The translations under genes were made by a program, and so were the position numbers. Below, piece after piece: positions 54,068 through 63,040 of a stretch of DNA of 64,000 nucleotides. The notes beneath the pieces are model-generated. The model did no database searches. It was given only the letters and a program-made list of their open reading frames with translations, and was not told the DNA's origin. Location of the stretch: NCBI GenBank assembly GCA_002389675.1, contig DGQF01000034.1:116688-180687 (forward strand). Reading direction: 5' to 3'. Within the stretch, counting starts at the first letter, position 1. Each line of letters opens with the position of its first letter. This DNA is from Gammaproteobacteria bacterium UBA4421. Its GTDB lineage: Bacteria; Pseudomonadota; Gammaproteobacteria; Pseudomonadales; Azotimanducaceae.

Positions 54068-55032
54068 TGAGTGAAAAACAGGAAACCCTGCAAATTATTC
54101 TTGATACCGCGGAAAAAATATTCGCGGATTATTGTGATAAAACGCTGTTAGACGAGGCTGAGCGGGGCGATTTCCCGCACAGATTATGGCAGCAAGTTTC
54201 GCAAAATGGGTTTGACCGGTTAGGTGCGCCCAACAGCGGCACGGACGCGCAAGATATGTATGCGTTAATTAAGCAAAGCGGGCGCTTTGCGGTGCCTCTG
54301 CCTCTGGCAGAGACGCTGTTGGTTAACCGGTGGTGCGACTACGGTGAAGGTATTTTTTCAATAGGAGTGATTGAAGAAGGCCAGATTGTGGACGTGCCTT
54401 GGGGGCGGGTCGCCGATAAGGTTTTGGGTGTTTCGCAAAACAGCGGTTTGGTTGCCGTGGTTGATTCACCTCAAGTTGTTCAACAAAGTACAAACCTTGC
54501 GGGTGATCCCCGTGATAGTGTGGTTTTACCAGCCGATACACCCTTTATTGAAGTCGCGCCGGATCCTATGACGCAGTTGGCCGCGGCGCGGTGTAATCAA
54601 ATGGCAGGAAGTGCTGAGGCCATATTGGCTTTGGGATTACAATTTGCCAATGAACGGATTCAGTTTGGGCGTCCCATAGCAAAGTTTCAGGCAATTCAGC
54701 ATAGCTTGGCGGTAGTGGCAGCGGAAGTGGCGGCGGCAAGTCGCTCGGCGGACGCGGCTGTTGACGATTTGAGTAGCGATCGGTTTTTGTTTGAAGTTGC
54801 GGCAGCTAAATCTCGCGTGGGTGAAGCTGTCACCATCATAGCTGAGCAGGTCCACCAAGTTCACGGGGCGATGGGTTTTACGCACGAACACCGTTTACAC
54901 CACTATAGCCGGCGCGCCTGGGCTTGGCGGGATGAGTACGGCAATGAGTTTTACTGGCAGGGTGTACTCGGGGCACACTTGGCTGGTTTGGGTGCTGATC
55001 ACGCTTGGCAATTTATCGCCACTAGAGGCTAG
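54067..55032 (+). CDS. Acyl-CoA dehydrogenase, smaller subunit
   Basis: 321-residue acyl-CoA dehydrogenase-fold protein, shorter than the ~380 residues usual for the family, and with a weakly conserved first half. The C-terminal half keeps FGRPIAKFQAIQHSLAVVAAE, VHQVHGAMGFTHEHRLHHYSRR. ATG 54067 overlaps the stop of the preceding subunit. Such short partners lack part of the active site and act as the second subunit. Whether the catalytic Glu is here or in the partner requires an alignment. Confidence 0.87.
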   Translation: MSEKQETLQIILDTAEKIFADYCDKTLLDEAERGDFPHRLWQQVSQNGFDRLGAPNSGTDAQDMYALIKQSGRFAVPLPLAETLLVNRWCDYGEGIFSIGVIEEGQIVDVPWGRVADKVLGVSQNSGLVAVVDSPQVVQQSTNLAGDPRDSVVLPADTPFIEVAPDPMTQLAAARCNQMAGSAEAILALGLQFANERIQFGRPIAKFQAIQHSLAVVAAEVAAASRSADAAVDDLSSDRFLFEVAAAKSRVGEAVTIIAEQVHQVHGAMGFTHEHRLHHYSRRAWAWRDEYGNEFYWQGVLGAHLAGLGADHAWQFIATRG

Positions 55033-55077
55033 TGACAGCAACCGGTGGCGTTAAATCTTTGGGCAGCGGCGCAGAGG

Positions 55078-56073
55078 TTAGAAATTAACCACCATCTTGC
55101 CGGTGTTAGCGCCCGTGAAGAGGCCGATGAAAGCCTCCGGCGCGGCTTCAATGCCGTTGTAGATCGTTTCTTTGCCAACGATTTGGCCGGAGGTCACCCA
55201 CGTTTCCATGTCTTTGCGAAAATCGCCCGCGAGATGCCCAAAATGACTGACAATAAATCCACGCAAAGTCAGCCCCAGACCAATGGCCAGCGTGAGGTTG
55301 TTGGGTCCGGGGGTGGGTTGTGTGTCGTTATAAACAGAGATTGCCCCGCATAAGGGGATTCGGCCGAAGGGGCGCATGTGGGTGAGTGCTGCCTGCAGGT
55401 GGTCGCCGCCGACGTTGTCAAAATAGACATCCAAGCCCTCTGGTGCGCCCTCGCGTAGATGACTGAGAATTTCACCGTCTTTGTAGTTGAAGGCGTAATC
55501 AAACCCCAATTCGCGCTCGAGTAGATCGACCTTATCTTTTGAGCCTGCACTGCCCAGGACCCTGCATCCTTTGAGCTTGGCAATCTGGCCCACGATGCTG
55601 CCAACTGCGCCAGCCGCGCCAGAAACAAATACCGTCTCGCCGGCTTTGAGGGCACCTACCTCTAGCAAACCTACATAAGCTGTCATGCCGGGCATGCCGA
55701 TAGCGCCTAAATACGCTGAAGCCGGTGCGGCTAGATCGCCGAGTTTTTCAATGCCGGCTGCGGGCGCAGTGAATGCCTCTCGCCAACCATGGTGGCTAGA
55801 GACATGATCCCCTTCGGTGAAGTCTGGGTGATTGGAGCGTGTGACCCGACCGATGCAACCGCCTGTCAGCATTTCGCCGATTTGAAAAGGAGGAACGTAT
55901 GATTTTCTATCAACCATGCGCCCACGCATGTAGGGGTCTACCGACATTGAAAGATTTTGCACCTGTATTTCGCCAGACTTGGGATCTGGAACAGGGTTGT
56001 CAATGACAGCGAAATCGCTGGATTTAGGCATGCCTACTGGACGGTTGGCGAGAGTGATGGCTTTGCTTTGCAT
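55078..56073 (-). CDS. MDR-family NADP-dependent oxidoreductase (CurA / quinone oxidoreductase-like)
   Basis: 331-residue zinc-independent medium-chain reductase: MSVDPYMRGRM, GMPGMTAYVGLLEVGALKAGETV, the Rossmann loop VSGAAGAVGSIVGQIAKLKG and DVYFDNVGGDHL. Members reduce C=C bonds of enones. It is convergent with the acyl-CoA dehydrogenase pair and upstream sits the DinB-like gene, also on the minus strand, 88 bases away. Confidence 0.9.
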   Translation of the reverse strand: MQSKAITLANRPVGMPKSSDFAVIDNPVPDPKSGEIQVQNLSMSVDPYMRGRMVDRKSYVPPFQIGEMLTGGCIGRVTRSNHPDFTEGDHVSSHHGWREAFTAPAAGIEKLGDLAAPASAYLGAIGMPGMTAYVGLLEVGALKAGETVFVSGAAGAVGSIVGQIAKLKGCRVLGSAGSKDKVDLLERELGFDYAFNYKDGEILSHLREGAPEGLDVYFDNVGGDHLQAALTHMRPFGRIPLCGAISVYNDTQPTPGPNNLTLAIGLGLTLRGFIVSHFGHLAGDFRKDMETWVTSGQIVGKETIYNGIEAAPEAFIGLFTGANTGKMVVNF

Positions 56074-56161
56074 AATGTGCTCTGTAGTGAGTGTTGTATT
56101 ATTAAATTTTTGATGTCCCTAAAAATCACTGGGTGTTTTTTCAGGACCGCGATCGCGGATG

Positions 56162-56983
56162 CTAACCGCTGCGGCTCCCGGGTTCGGGAGGGGTCTCGGG
56201 AGGCCCGGCGAAACATTGGGCGATTGCCATCCAGTTAATGGCATTTTCGCCGCGCACGCTCAGTTGTGTGTCATCGACATGACGAACTTGGGTAACGACT
56301 TGGCAAAATTCTACGGCTGATCCCTCAACGCGATGGGGAGAATTGTTGTCTCCGAACGTCCACAGCGCGCCTGAAGGTGCGGTAAGATTCAGGTAGGGAC
56401 CTATTTCAGGCACCGCCAGCTGTCGATTCTGAAAGGTCCAACCAAAGGTTCGATAACCGATGGTGGCAATGTTTTTAATTCGGTCGGTGTGTTTGCGCTG
56501 AATACCGAGAAGATCGTAGATTTCCCAACCGTGTGCCCAAGTTTCCATTTGCCGGGCGGTGGCAAACATACGTGCCTTCATGCCTGGCCCCGCCCACAAA
56601 AACCGTTGGTCTGGGTCTGCATTTTTCAGGGTGTCACATAAGGCGAGGAAGAGGGCCCGCCAGCGCTCCAGTAGATCGGGGCCTGTGAGAGGTTGACCGT
56701 CTGGACTCAGCCACGACTGGGTGTAGTCACGCATTGATTCGGCTGCAGCCATGTCTCTGAGCAGTGCTTTGAAATCATCGCCACTGCGAAGCGTAGTCAG
56801 CGCCATGTGGTCGCTCAGGTGTAAGTGAGCAATCACATCCCAGACGGTCCAATCTTTGAAGGACGACGTTTGCGTCCAAAAACCCGTATCCATGGTTGCC
56901 ATTAAGGCGTGCAGTTCGTCCCCCTCAGTTCGCAGGTCTGCCACGATCAAGTCAAGTGATGCACTGCGGTCGGCGTCAGTCAT
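56162..56983 (-). CDS. TIGR03084-like / maleylpyruvate-isomerase-fold metal-binding protein
   Basis: 273-residue DinB-like four-helix protein: WTVWDVIAHLHLSDHMALTTL with a metal-binding His, a MKARMFATARQMETWAHGWEIYDLLG segment holding further His residues, and a C-terminal sterol-carrier-like part. The family is common in Actinobacteria, where mycothiol or bacillithiol links are proposed, and is less usual in Gammaproteobacteria. Function not established. Confidence 0.78.
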   Translation of the reverse strand: MTDADRSASLDLIVADLRTEGDELHALMATMDTGFWTQTSSFKDWTVWDVIAHLHLSDHMALTTLRSGDDFKALLRDMAAAESMRDYTQSWLSPDGQPLTGPDLLERWRALFLALCDTLKNADPDQRFLWAGPGMKARMFATARQMETWAHGWEIYDLLGIQRKHTDRIKNIATIGYRTFGWTFQNRQLAVPEIGPYLNLTAPSGALWTFGDNNSPHRVEGSAVEFCQVVTQVRHVDDTQLSVRGENAINWMAIAQCFAGPPETPPEPGSRSG

Positions 56984-57108
56984 TAGAACTCCTGTCTGGG
57001 GGGTGGGCCTAATTTAACAAGCTTATTGGCGCCGCGCGAGTTCAGTAATGGTTACAACACAGCGGTCGGTTCGGCCTGGGTATATGCAGGGGTCAATGGT
57101 TCAAGCCG

Positions 57109-57134
57109 CGGCCTCTTGATGATCCAAGAGGCCG
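57109..57134. terminator. Terminator-like hairpin downstream of isocitrate lyase
   Basis: CGGCCTCTTG / CAAGAGGCCG, a 10-bp perfect stem around a six-base loop, starts 30 bases beyond the aceA stop (minus strand). TTTC follows on the plus side, so the hairpin may terminate in either direction. Confidence 0.6.
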
Positions 57135-57163
57135 TTTCTAAGGTCGAATCCAGAGTTGTCCTG

Positions 57164-58765
57164 CTAGAACTGATTCATGGTGTTGGCGGTGCCGCCGGCA
57201 AGCAAAGCCTTTTCACCTAAGAAGTATTCTTTGTGGTCATCACCGATGTTCGAACCTGCCAGATCCTGGTGTTTCACAGACGCAAGATCTCGCCGAATTT
57301 CCGCACGCTGAACGTCGCGCACATAAGCGAGCATGCCCAGATCACCAAAGTAGCCTTGAGACAGTACGTCGGTGGATAGGGCAGCTGTGTGATAGGTTGG
57401 CAGGGTAATCAGATGATGGAAGATACCGGCTTCGCGTGCGGCGTCTGCCTGAAAAGTTTGCACCAGTCGGTCTGCTTCATCGGATAGTTCGGTGCCATCA
57501 ATAGCAACATCCATCATCGCCTTGCTATCCAGTGCGGGATCGGGATAGGCGGATACATCTTTGCCCGCCGCTTTCCAGTCGTTGTAGACTTGCTCGCGGA
57601 ATTTTAGCGTCCAGTTGAAAGAAGGCGAGTTGTTGTAGACCAGTTTGGCTTCGGGGCGCACTTTACGAATCTCGTTCACCATCGCTGCGATCTGTTCGAC
57701 GTTGGGTTTTTCAGTCTCAATCCATAGCAGATCGGCGCCATGTTCTAAGCTGGTGATGCAGTCCAGTACCACTCGATCGAACCCAGTATCGTCTTTAAAA
57801 GCATACAGTCCATTGTCTAAACGTTTCGGTTTTGCCACCTGGCCGTTCTGATGGATGGTGATGTCGCCTTCCTTCAGTTCGGAAAGGTCGTTGATGACCT
57901 CGGTGTCCAAGAAGGCATTATATTGGCTGCCCAAGTCGCCCGGTTGGATGGATACGGGTACTTTTTGCGTCAGACCGGCGCCTAAGGAATCGGTGCGCGC
58001 CACGATGATGCCATTGTCGATGCCAAGCTCTAGGAATGCGTAGCGTACCGCATTGATTTTTGAAACGAAGTCTTCGTGCGGGACGGTCACTTTGCCGGCC
58101 TGATGGCCACACTGCTTTGCGTCCGAGACTTGATTTTCAATTTGAATAGCGCAGGCGCCGGCTTCGATCATGCGTTTGGCTAGCAGGTATGTGGCCTCTT
58201 CATTGCCAAAGCCTGCATCTATGTCTGCGATGATAGGCACAACGTGTGTTTCGTAGTTGTCGATGCGCGCAATAACGCTTGATTCGTCACCGCCGTTCGT
58301 GCGTACCTCGTCCAACTCAGTGAAGATGTGGCGAAGTTCGCGTGCATCGGCTTGCTTCAAAAAAGTATAGATTTCGCCGATTAGGTCAGAGACGCTGGTT
58401 TTTTCATGCATGGATTGATCAGGCAGCGGTCCCAACTGTGAGCGTAGCGCTGCGACCATCCATCCTGAAAGGTAGATATACCTGCGGTCTGTGGATTGCT
58501 GATGCTTCTTGACGCTCATCATCACTTGCTGGGCAACAAAGCCGTGCCAGCAACCTAAGCTTTGGGTGTATTTTGACGCATCACTGTCGTATGCCGCCAT
58601 GTCTCGGCGCATGATATCGGCAGTGTACTGTGCAATCTCGAGACCGGTGGTAAAGCGGTTTTGGAGTTGCATGCGCACGGCGTATTCGGGGTTAATGGCG
58701 TGCCATTCTTGTTTGCCTCGAATTTGTGTACCCATTTTTTGTATCGCATCTAAATAAGCAGACAT
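57164..58765 (-). CDS. aceA: Isocitrate lyase (glyoxylate shunt)
   Basis: 533-residue isocitrate lyase of the longer Pseudomonas type, splitting isocitrate into succinate and glyoxylate. The catalytic Cys is in KQCGHQAGKVTVPHEDF; IARTDSLGAGLTQK and VPIIADIDAGFGNEEATY are active-site segments. AGGGA precedes ATG 58765. No malate synthase gene is in the window. A large palindrome 78 bases upstream may be its operator. Confidence 0.96.
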   Translation of the reverse strand: MSAYLDAIQKMGTQIRGKQEWHAINPEYAVRMQLQNRFTTGLEIAQYTADIMRRDMAAYDSDASKYTQSLGCWHGFVAQQVMMSVKKHQQSTDRRYIYLSGWMVAALRSQLGPLPDQSMHEKTSVSDLIGEIYTFLKQADARELRHIFTELDEVRTNGGDESSVIARIDNYETHVVPIIADIDAGFGNEEATYLLAKRMIEAGACAIQIENQVSDAKQCGHQAGKVTVPHEDFVSKINAVRYAFLELGIDNGIIVARTDSLGAGLTQKVPVSIQPGDLGSQYNAFLDTEVINDLSELKEGDITIHQNGQVAKPKRLDNGLYAFKDDTGFDRVVLDCITSLEHGADLLWIETEKPNVEQIAAMVNEIRKVRPEAKLVYNNSPSFNWTLKFREQVYNDWKAAGKDVSAYPDPALDSKAMMDVAIDGTELSDEADRLVQTFQADAAREAGIFHHLITLPTYHTAALSTDVLSQGYFGDLGMLAYVRDVQRAEIRRDLASVKHQDLAGSNIGDDHKEYFLGEKALLAGGTANTMNQF

Positions 58766-58842
58766 GGTTAAATCCCTAATGTGTCAAAGGCGGGCGCGGA
58801 GTTTACCAATCCTTGAGACGCGGTAAAACGGAATAATTCACA

Positions 58843-58873
58843 ACCAATATATTCTTATTAAGAATATATTGGT
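58843..58873. promoter_or_regulatory. 31-bp perfect palindrome between aceA and the glycerol ABC operon
   Basis: Two 15-base arms, ACCAATATATTCTTA and its exact complement, around a single T. It sits 78 bases before aceA (minus) and 134 bases before the glpS GTG (plus). The perfect symmetry and A/T-rich centre look like a dimeric repressor or activator site, perhaps for co-control of both units. No regulator gene is adjacent to suggest which. Confidence 0.6.
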
Positions 58874-59006
58874 GATTCGGTTAAATTCGCGGCTTAGCCC
58901 TTTAGGCCCTGCCAGAGCCTATATTTTGAGCATTTGTGGCGGTCTGGGTGTAGCATCGTGCGCGTGATAGACCAAATTGAAACACCGCAAACTTCGGGCG
59001 CTCAGC

Positions 59007-59975
59007 GTGCTTGAGGTGGTTGATGTCGACTTGAAAGGGGCAGAGCCTGCTGGTGAGGGGTTTGCGCATACGTTTTTGCCTGGTGAAATTACGGTTGTCT
59101 TGGGTGCCAATCAATCGGGTAAAACCGATCTATGTCGCTTGATTGCAGGGTTGAATACGCGGGCGACGGGTCGGGTCTGGCTCGATCGTCAGGAGATCAG
59201 CCAGTTGGACTCTCGCAGGCGGTCCGTCAGCATGGTTTATCAAGCATTTATAAACTATCCTAATTTGACGGTCGCGCAGAATATTGGCTCACCTTTGCGC
59301 GCACAAGGTATCGAATTACCGGCACGAGAAGCCCGGGTTGCAGATATTGCAGAGCGATTGTCTATTCAGGATTATTTAGGCCGATTCCCTCATGAGTTAT
59401 CTGGCGGACAACAGCAGCGGGTGGCAATTGCACGTGCGTTGGCTAAACAGGCTCGCGTACTGTTGTTAGATGAACCTCTGGTCAATCTTGATTTTAAGTT
59501 GCGCGAAGCCTTGGAGGTTGAGCTGAGAGATTTGCTGCATGCCTCAAATACCGTAGTTGTCTATACCAGCAGTGATCCGCGTGATGCATTTAGCTTGGGG
59601 GATCAATTGTTGTTGTTGGACGGCGGCAAAAAATTGCAGTCCGGGAAGCCGATTGATGTTTACCGCCAGCCTGTAGACGCACGCGCAATGGGTCTGCTTG
59701 CTGACCCATGTATAAACGAGCTGAAACATGAGGCGAGAGAGGGTGCACTGCGCCCAGAACATGTCTTTTTTGCTGATGATCTTGCGCTGCGTGGACGTTC
59801 GTGTATTGCCTTTGAGCTGACGGTGATTGCGTGCGAAACCAATGGAGATGAATCGTTTGTGCACGGCGAGGTCGCAGGTGCTCAATGGGTTATGCGGTGT
59901 GATGGCATTAGGCGGCCCCGGCTCGGATCGCGAGTATCGGTGAAGGCTTTGGAGCAAGATGTCATATGGTTTTGA
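59007..59975 (+). CDS. glpS: Glycerol-type ABC transporter ATP-binding subunit 1
   Basis: 322-residue MalK-type ATPase: Walker A GANQSGKTDL, Q-loop VYQAFINYPNLTV, signature LSGGQQQRVAIARAL, Walker B RVLLLDEPLVNLD, then a C-terminal OB-like domain. The Q-loop FINYP form and the gene order match GlpS of the Rhizobium glycerol transporter GlpSTPQV. The start is uncertain: GTG 59007 (VLEVVDVDLKG) is favoured; a TTG at 58977 gives 10 more residues. Confidence 0.88.
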   Translation: MLEVVDVDLKGAEPAGEGFAHTFLPGEITVVLGANQSGKTDLCRLIAGLNTRATGRVWLDRQEISQLDSRRRSVSMVYQAFINYPNLTVAQNIGSPLRAQGIELPAREARVADIAERLSIQDYLGRFPHELSGGQQQRVAIARALAKQARVLLLDEPLVNLDFKLREALEVELRDLLHASNTVVVYTSSDPRDAFSLGDQLLLLDGGKKLQSGKPIDVYRQPVDARAMGLLADPCINELKHEAREGALRPEHVFFADDLALRGRSCIAFELTVIACETNGDESFVHGEVAGAQWVMRCDGIRRPRLGSRVSVKALEQDVIWF

Positions 59976-60021
59976 GACTTGCGTGTTGGTGAAGGTGATG
60001 TGCTACTGGAGCGTGCGCTAG

Positions 60022-61056
60022 ATGGCGAAGATTGCTTTAGATAAAGTGTCGTTCACCTACCCTTCTGCGGATAAGGCAACGCTGGCCAATTTGAGTTTGC
60101 AGATAGCACAGGGCGAGTCGCATGCTCTGCTGGGTGCAAGCGGTGCGGGCAAGACAACCCTTTTAAACGTGTTGAGTGGTCTGCTGCAGCCATCAAGTGG
60201 GCAAATTTTCTTTGATGACATAGAAGTCTCCCAGTTGTCCGGCAGGCAGAGGCAGGTAGCACAGGTTTTCCAATTTCCGGTGCTCTACGAATCGCTGAAT
60301 GTCGCTGATAATTTGGCTTTCCCGTTGCGTGTGCAAAAGCTGACAAAATCAAAGGTCAACGCGCGCGTAGACTATATTTGTGGCGAGCTTGGCTTAGATG
60401 CGGTGCGGCAAGCCAAACCAAAAAGTTTATCCTTGTTTGAAAAACAATTGGTGGCGGTTGGAAAAGCTCTGGTTCGGCCGGATGTGTCGCTTGTGCTTTT
60501 AGATGAGCCGCTGACAGCGGTAGAGCCAAAAATTAAATGGCGTCTGCGTCAGACATTGCGAAAAGTGCAGGCTGAATTTGGCGTGACGATGATTTATGTC
60601 ACTCATGATCAGACTGAAGCACTGACCTTTGCTGATCGAGTTTCGGTTTTGACGGCGGATGGCATTGTGCAAACAGATACGCCGCAAGCGGTATATCAAT
60701 CCCCAGCGCACGAATTTGTGGGTCATTTTGTAGGCAGTCCGGGAATGAATTTTGTGCCCGCGGATGTGCTGTCGATTCCCGGTGCGCAGCGCGTTGGTTT
60801 TCGTTCTGAGTGGGCATCTTTAGTGACGCGGGCGCCGCTAATGGGGGTGATAAAGCGGCAACGGGTGCAGGGTACGCGCAAAGGTAAAGTCTACGGTCTG
60901 GTCACGGTGCAGACGGCCTTTGGTCCGATTTATGTTCGCGGCGATCTGGCTGACGGCGGCGCCGATGCGGCCTTGGGCACGGCCGTGGGTGTTCAGGTGG
61001 ATCGCTATGTTGCCTTTGCTAACCAACAAAAGGTGGCTGAAAGTGACCGCCTTTAA
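60022..61056 (+). CDS. glpT: Glycerol-type ABC transporter ATP-binding subunit 2
   Basis: 344-residue ATPase: Walker A GASGAGKTTL, VAQVFQFPVLYESLNV Q-loop, Walker B LVLLDEPLTAVEP. The usual LSGGQ signature is replaced by LSLFEKQLVAV, as seen in GlpT subunits of this transporter type, so the two ATPases are probably non-equivalent. GGAG precedes ATG 60022. It overlaps the permease gene by 14 bases. Confidence 0.9.
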   Translation: MAKIALDKVSFTYPSADKATLANLSLQIAQGESHALLGASGAGKTTLLNVLSGLLQPSSGQIFFDDIEVSQLSGRQRQVAQVFQFPVLYESLNVADNLAFPLRVQKLTKSKVNARVDYICGELGLDAVRQAKPKSLSLFEKQLVAVGKALVRPDVSLVLLDEPLTAVEPKIKWRLRQTLRKVQAEFGVTMIYVTHDQTEALTFADRVSVLTADGIVQTDTPQAVYQSPAHEFVGHFVGSPGMNFVPADVLSIPGAQRVGFRSEWASLVTRAPLMGVIKRQRVQGTRKGKVYGLVTVQTAFGPIYVRGDLADGGADAALGTAVGVQVDRYVAFANQQKVAESDRL

Positions 61057-61912
61057 GCCCCACAATAATCGGGCCTGGCTTGGTGTTTTGCCGGTCTTTT
61101 TGATTGTTGGATTTAGCGCGGTTATTCCGTTGATGACGGTAGTCAATTACTCCGTGCAGGACATCCTAGACTTTAATAGTCGTTTTTTTGTCGGCTTCCA
61201 GTGGTATCGAGACACGTTAAATGATGCGCGTTTTGTTGATGCGTTTATCCGTCAAATCGGTTTTAGCGCAACCGTGCTGGCGGTCGAAATACCACTTGGG
61301 ATTGCGGTTGCAAAAGGGATTTCCAAAACCAGTCGGATGACGCCGATCGTGCTGGTGTTACTTGCCCTGCCGCTGTTAATCCCGTGGAATGTAGTGGGGA
61401 CAATTTGGCTGATGTTCGCTCGACCAGATATTGGCTTGTTGGGCGTGTTGATCAACGCCGCGGGTTTTTCCTACAACTACACCGCTGATCCGCTGCATGC
61501 TTGGTTGACCCTCGTGGCGATGGATGTCTGGCATTGGACGTCGCTGGTGGCATTGCTTTCCTTTGCAGGCCTGACCTCCATACCCGCACCGTATTATCAG
61601 GCGGCAGAATTAGATGGTGCCAGGGCATGGCAGGTGTTTCGATATGTTGAGTTACCCCGCCTTCGTGGTGTCCTGGTGATTGCCGTGTTGTTAAGGCTTA
61701 TGGACAGTTTTATGATTTATACGGAGCCATTTGTGCTCACCGGCGGTGGCCCGGGCAACTCCACGACTTTCTTGACCCAATATCTGGCGACCATGGCGGT
61801 TGGCCAATTTGATTTGGGTCCGGCTGCGGCATTTTCGGTCCTGTATTTTTTGTTTATTCTTTTGTTCTGTTGGCTTTTTTACACCATGGTCATGCGCAAC
61901 GATGAACGTTAA
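61043..61912 (+). CDS. glpP: Glycerol-type ABC transporter permease 1
   Basis: 289-residue permease with six or so helices and the ABC permease coupling motif (EAA loop: AAELDGARAWQVFRYVELPRL). GTG 61043 with AGGTGG upstream, overlapping the glpT stop, is chosen; a longer frame to 60920 lies inside glpT and lacks the family's N-terminus. Confidence 0.92.
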   Translation: MTAFKPHNNRAWLGVLPVFLIVGFSAVIPLMTVVNYSVQDILDFNSRFFVGFQWYRDTLNDARFVDAFIRQIGFSATVLAVEIPLGIAVAKGISKTSRMTPIVLVLLALPLLIPWNVVGTIWLMFARPDIGLLGVLINAAGFSYNYTADPLHAWLTLVAMDVWHWTSLVALLSFAGLTSIPAPYYQAAELDGARAWQVFRYVELPRLRGVLVIAVLLRLMDSFMIYTEPFVLTGGGPGNSTTFLTQYLATMAVGQFDLGPAAAFSVLYFLFILLFCWLFYTMVMRNDER

Positions 61913-62708
61913 TGTCAGTCGCTGGATATTGGTCGCGTACGGACTATACCTGTTCTTACCTTTGTATTGGTTGATGTCGATGGCGTTGCGAACCAATGCT
62001 GATATTGTTGGCGAGTTCAGTGTTTTCCCGGTAGCGCCTACCTTAGCGAACTTTCGCGAAATCTTTGTTAATCCCGTTTGGTATCAGGCCTTTGGCAACT
62101 CATTGAGCTATGTTGCGATCAATACGTTGATTTCATTGGCTGTGGCTATTCCTGCAGCTTATGTGTTTTCGCGTTACCGTTTTCTGGGTGACAAGCAACT
62201 ATTTTTTTGGCTCCTGACTAATCGAATGGCTCCTCCGGCGGTATTTCTGTTGCCATTTTTTCAGCTTTACTCTGCCATAGGCTTATTTGACACGCCTCTG
62301 GCGGTTGCGCTGGCGCATTGTCTATTTACAGTGCCTTTGTCGGTATGGATTTTGGAAGGATTTTTTTCTGGTGTGCCAACCGAATTAGACGAAATGGCCC
62401 AGATGGATGGCCATTCGTTTATCTATTACTTTTTTCGCGTATTCCTGCCGGTTAATCGCGGCGCCATAGGGGTGACTCTGTTTTTCTGTTTTATGTTCAG
62501 CTGGGTTGAGTTATTGCTGGCTCGCACCTTATCGGGCGCAGAAACCAAACCCATAGTGGTGGTCATGACCCGCACTGTTAGTGCCTCAGGTCTAGACTGG
62601 GGTCTGCTGGCAGCAGCTGGAGTGCTCACAGTGATTCCGGGCGTTCTGGTGGTCTGGTTCGTGCGTAAACACTTGGTTAAAGGCTTTGCATTGGGTCGTG
62701 TTTCGTGA
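61902..62708 (+). CDS. glpQ: Glycerol-type ABC transporter permease 2
   Basis: 268-residue MalG-type permease with TNRMAPPAVFLLPFFQLYS and the EAA loop (DEMAQMDGHSFIYYFFRVFLPV). ATG 61902 overlaps the glpP stop by 11 bases. Confidence 0.92.
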   Translation: MNVNVSRWILVAYGLYLFLPLYWLMSMALRTNADIVGEFSVFPVAPTLANFREIFVNPVWYQAFGNSLSYVAINTLISLAVAIPAAYVFSRYRFLGDKQLFFWLLTNRMAPPAVFLLPFFQLYSAIGLFDTPLAVALAHCLFTVPLSVWILEGFFSGVPTELDEMAQMDGHSFIYYFFRVFLPVNRGAIGVTLFFCFMFSWVELLLARTLSGAETKPIVVVMTRTVSASGLDWGLLAAAGVLTVIPGVLVVWFVRKHLVKGFALGRVS

Positions 62709-62718
62709 GGGCTGATCG

Positions 62719-62991
62719 ATGAGCTGGATGGCGTGGACTTGGCCTACGGCGCTATTTTTTATCGCGATAGGCACGGCGTTGTTGATTCTCACTGTTCTCG
62801 AATTGCGGCAGCCCACGATAGCGCGCCGCGGTTTATTGCCGCTGGTCACCACCCGCGGGGATCGATTTTTCATCAGTTTGCTCAGTGCAGGTTTCATCCA
62901 CGTGCTCTGGCTCGGGACGATGGATTCTGCCGTGGTTTGGGGCACATTATTGTCGCTGATTGTGGCCATAATACTTATGCGCTGGGGATAA
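62719..62991 (+). CDS. DUF2160 small membrane protein of the glycerol ABC operon
   Basis: 90-residue protein with three hydrophobic segments (PTALFFIAIGTALLILTVL, then FFISLLSAGFIHVLWLG, and WGTLLSLIVAIIL). This family regularly sits between permease and binding-protein genes of glp-type ABC operons. GAGG is 10 bases before the ATG. Role unknown. Confidence 0.85.
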   Translation: MSWMAWTWPTALFFIAIGTALLILTVLELRQPTIARRGLLPLVTTRGDRFFISLLSAGFIHVLWLGTMDSAVVWGTLLSLIVAIILMRWG

Positions 62992-63040
62992 CCCCTCTAT
63001 ACTTAAGTTGTCGAAGCGCACACGAAATACAGGAAGTGAT

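Noticed and set aside
60920-61042. N-terminal extension of the first glycerol permease
   Set aside because: Lies inside glpT, with residues unlike the family; the GTG at 61043 has a good ribosome binding site.
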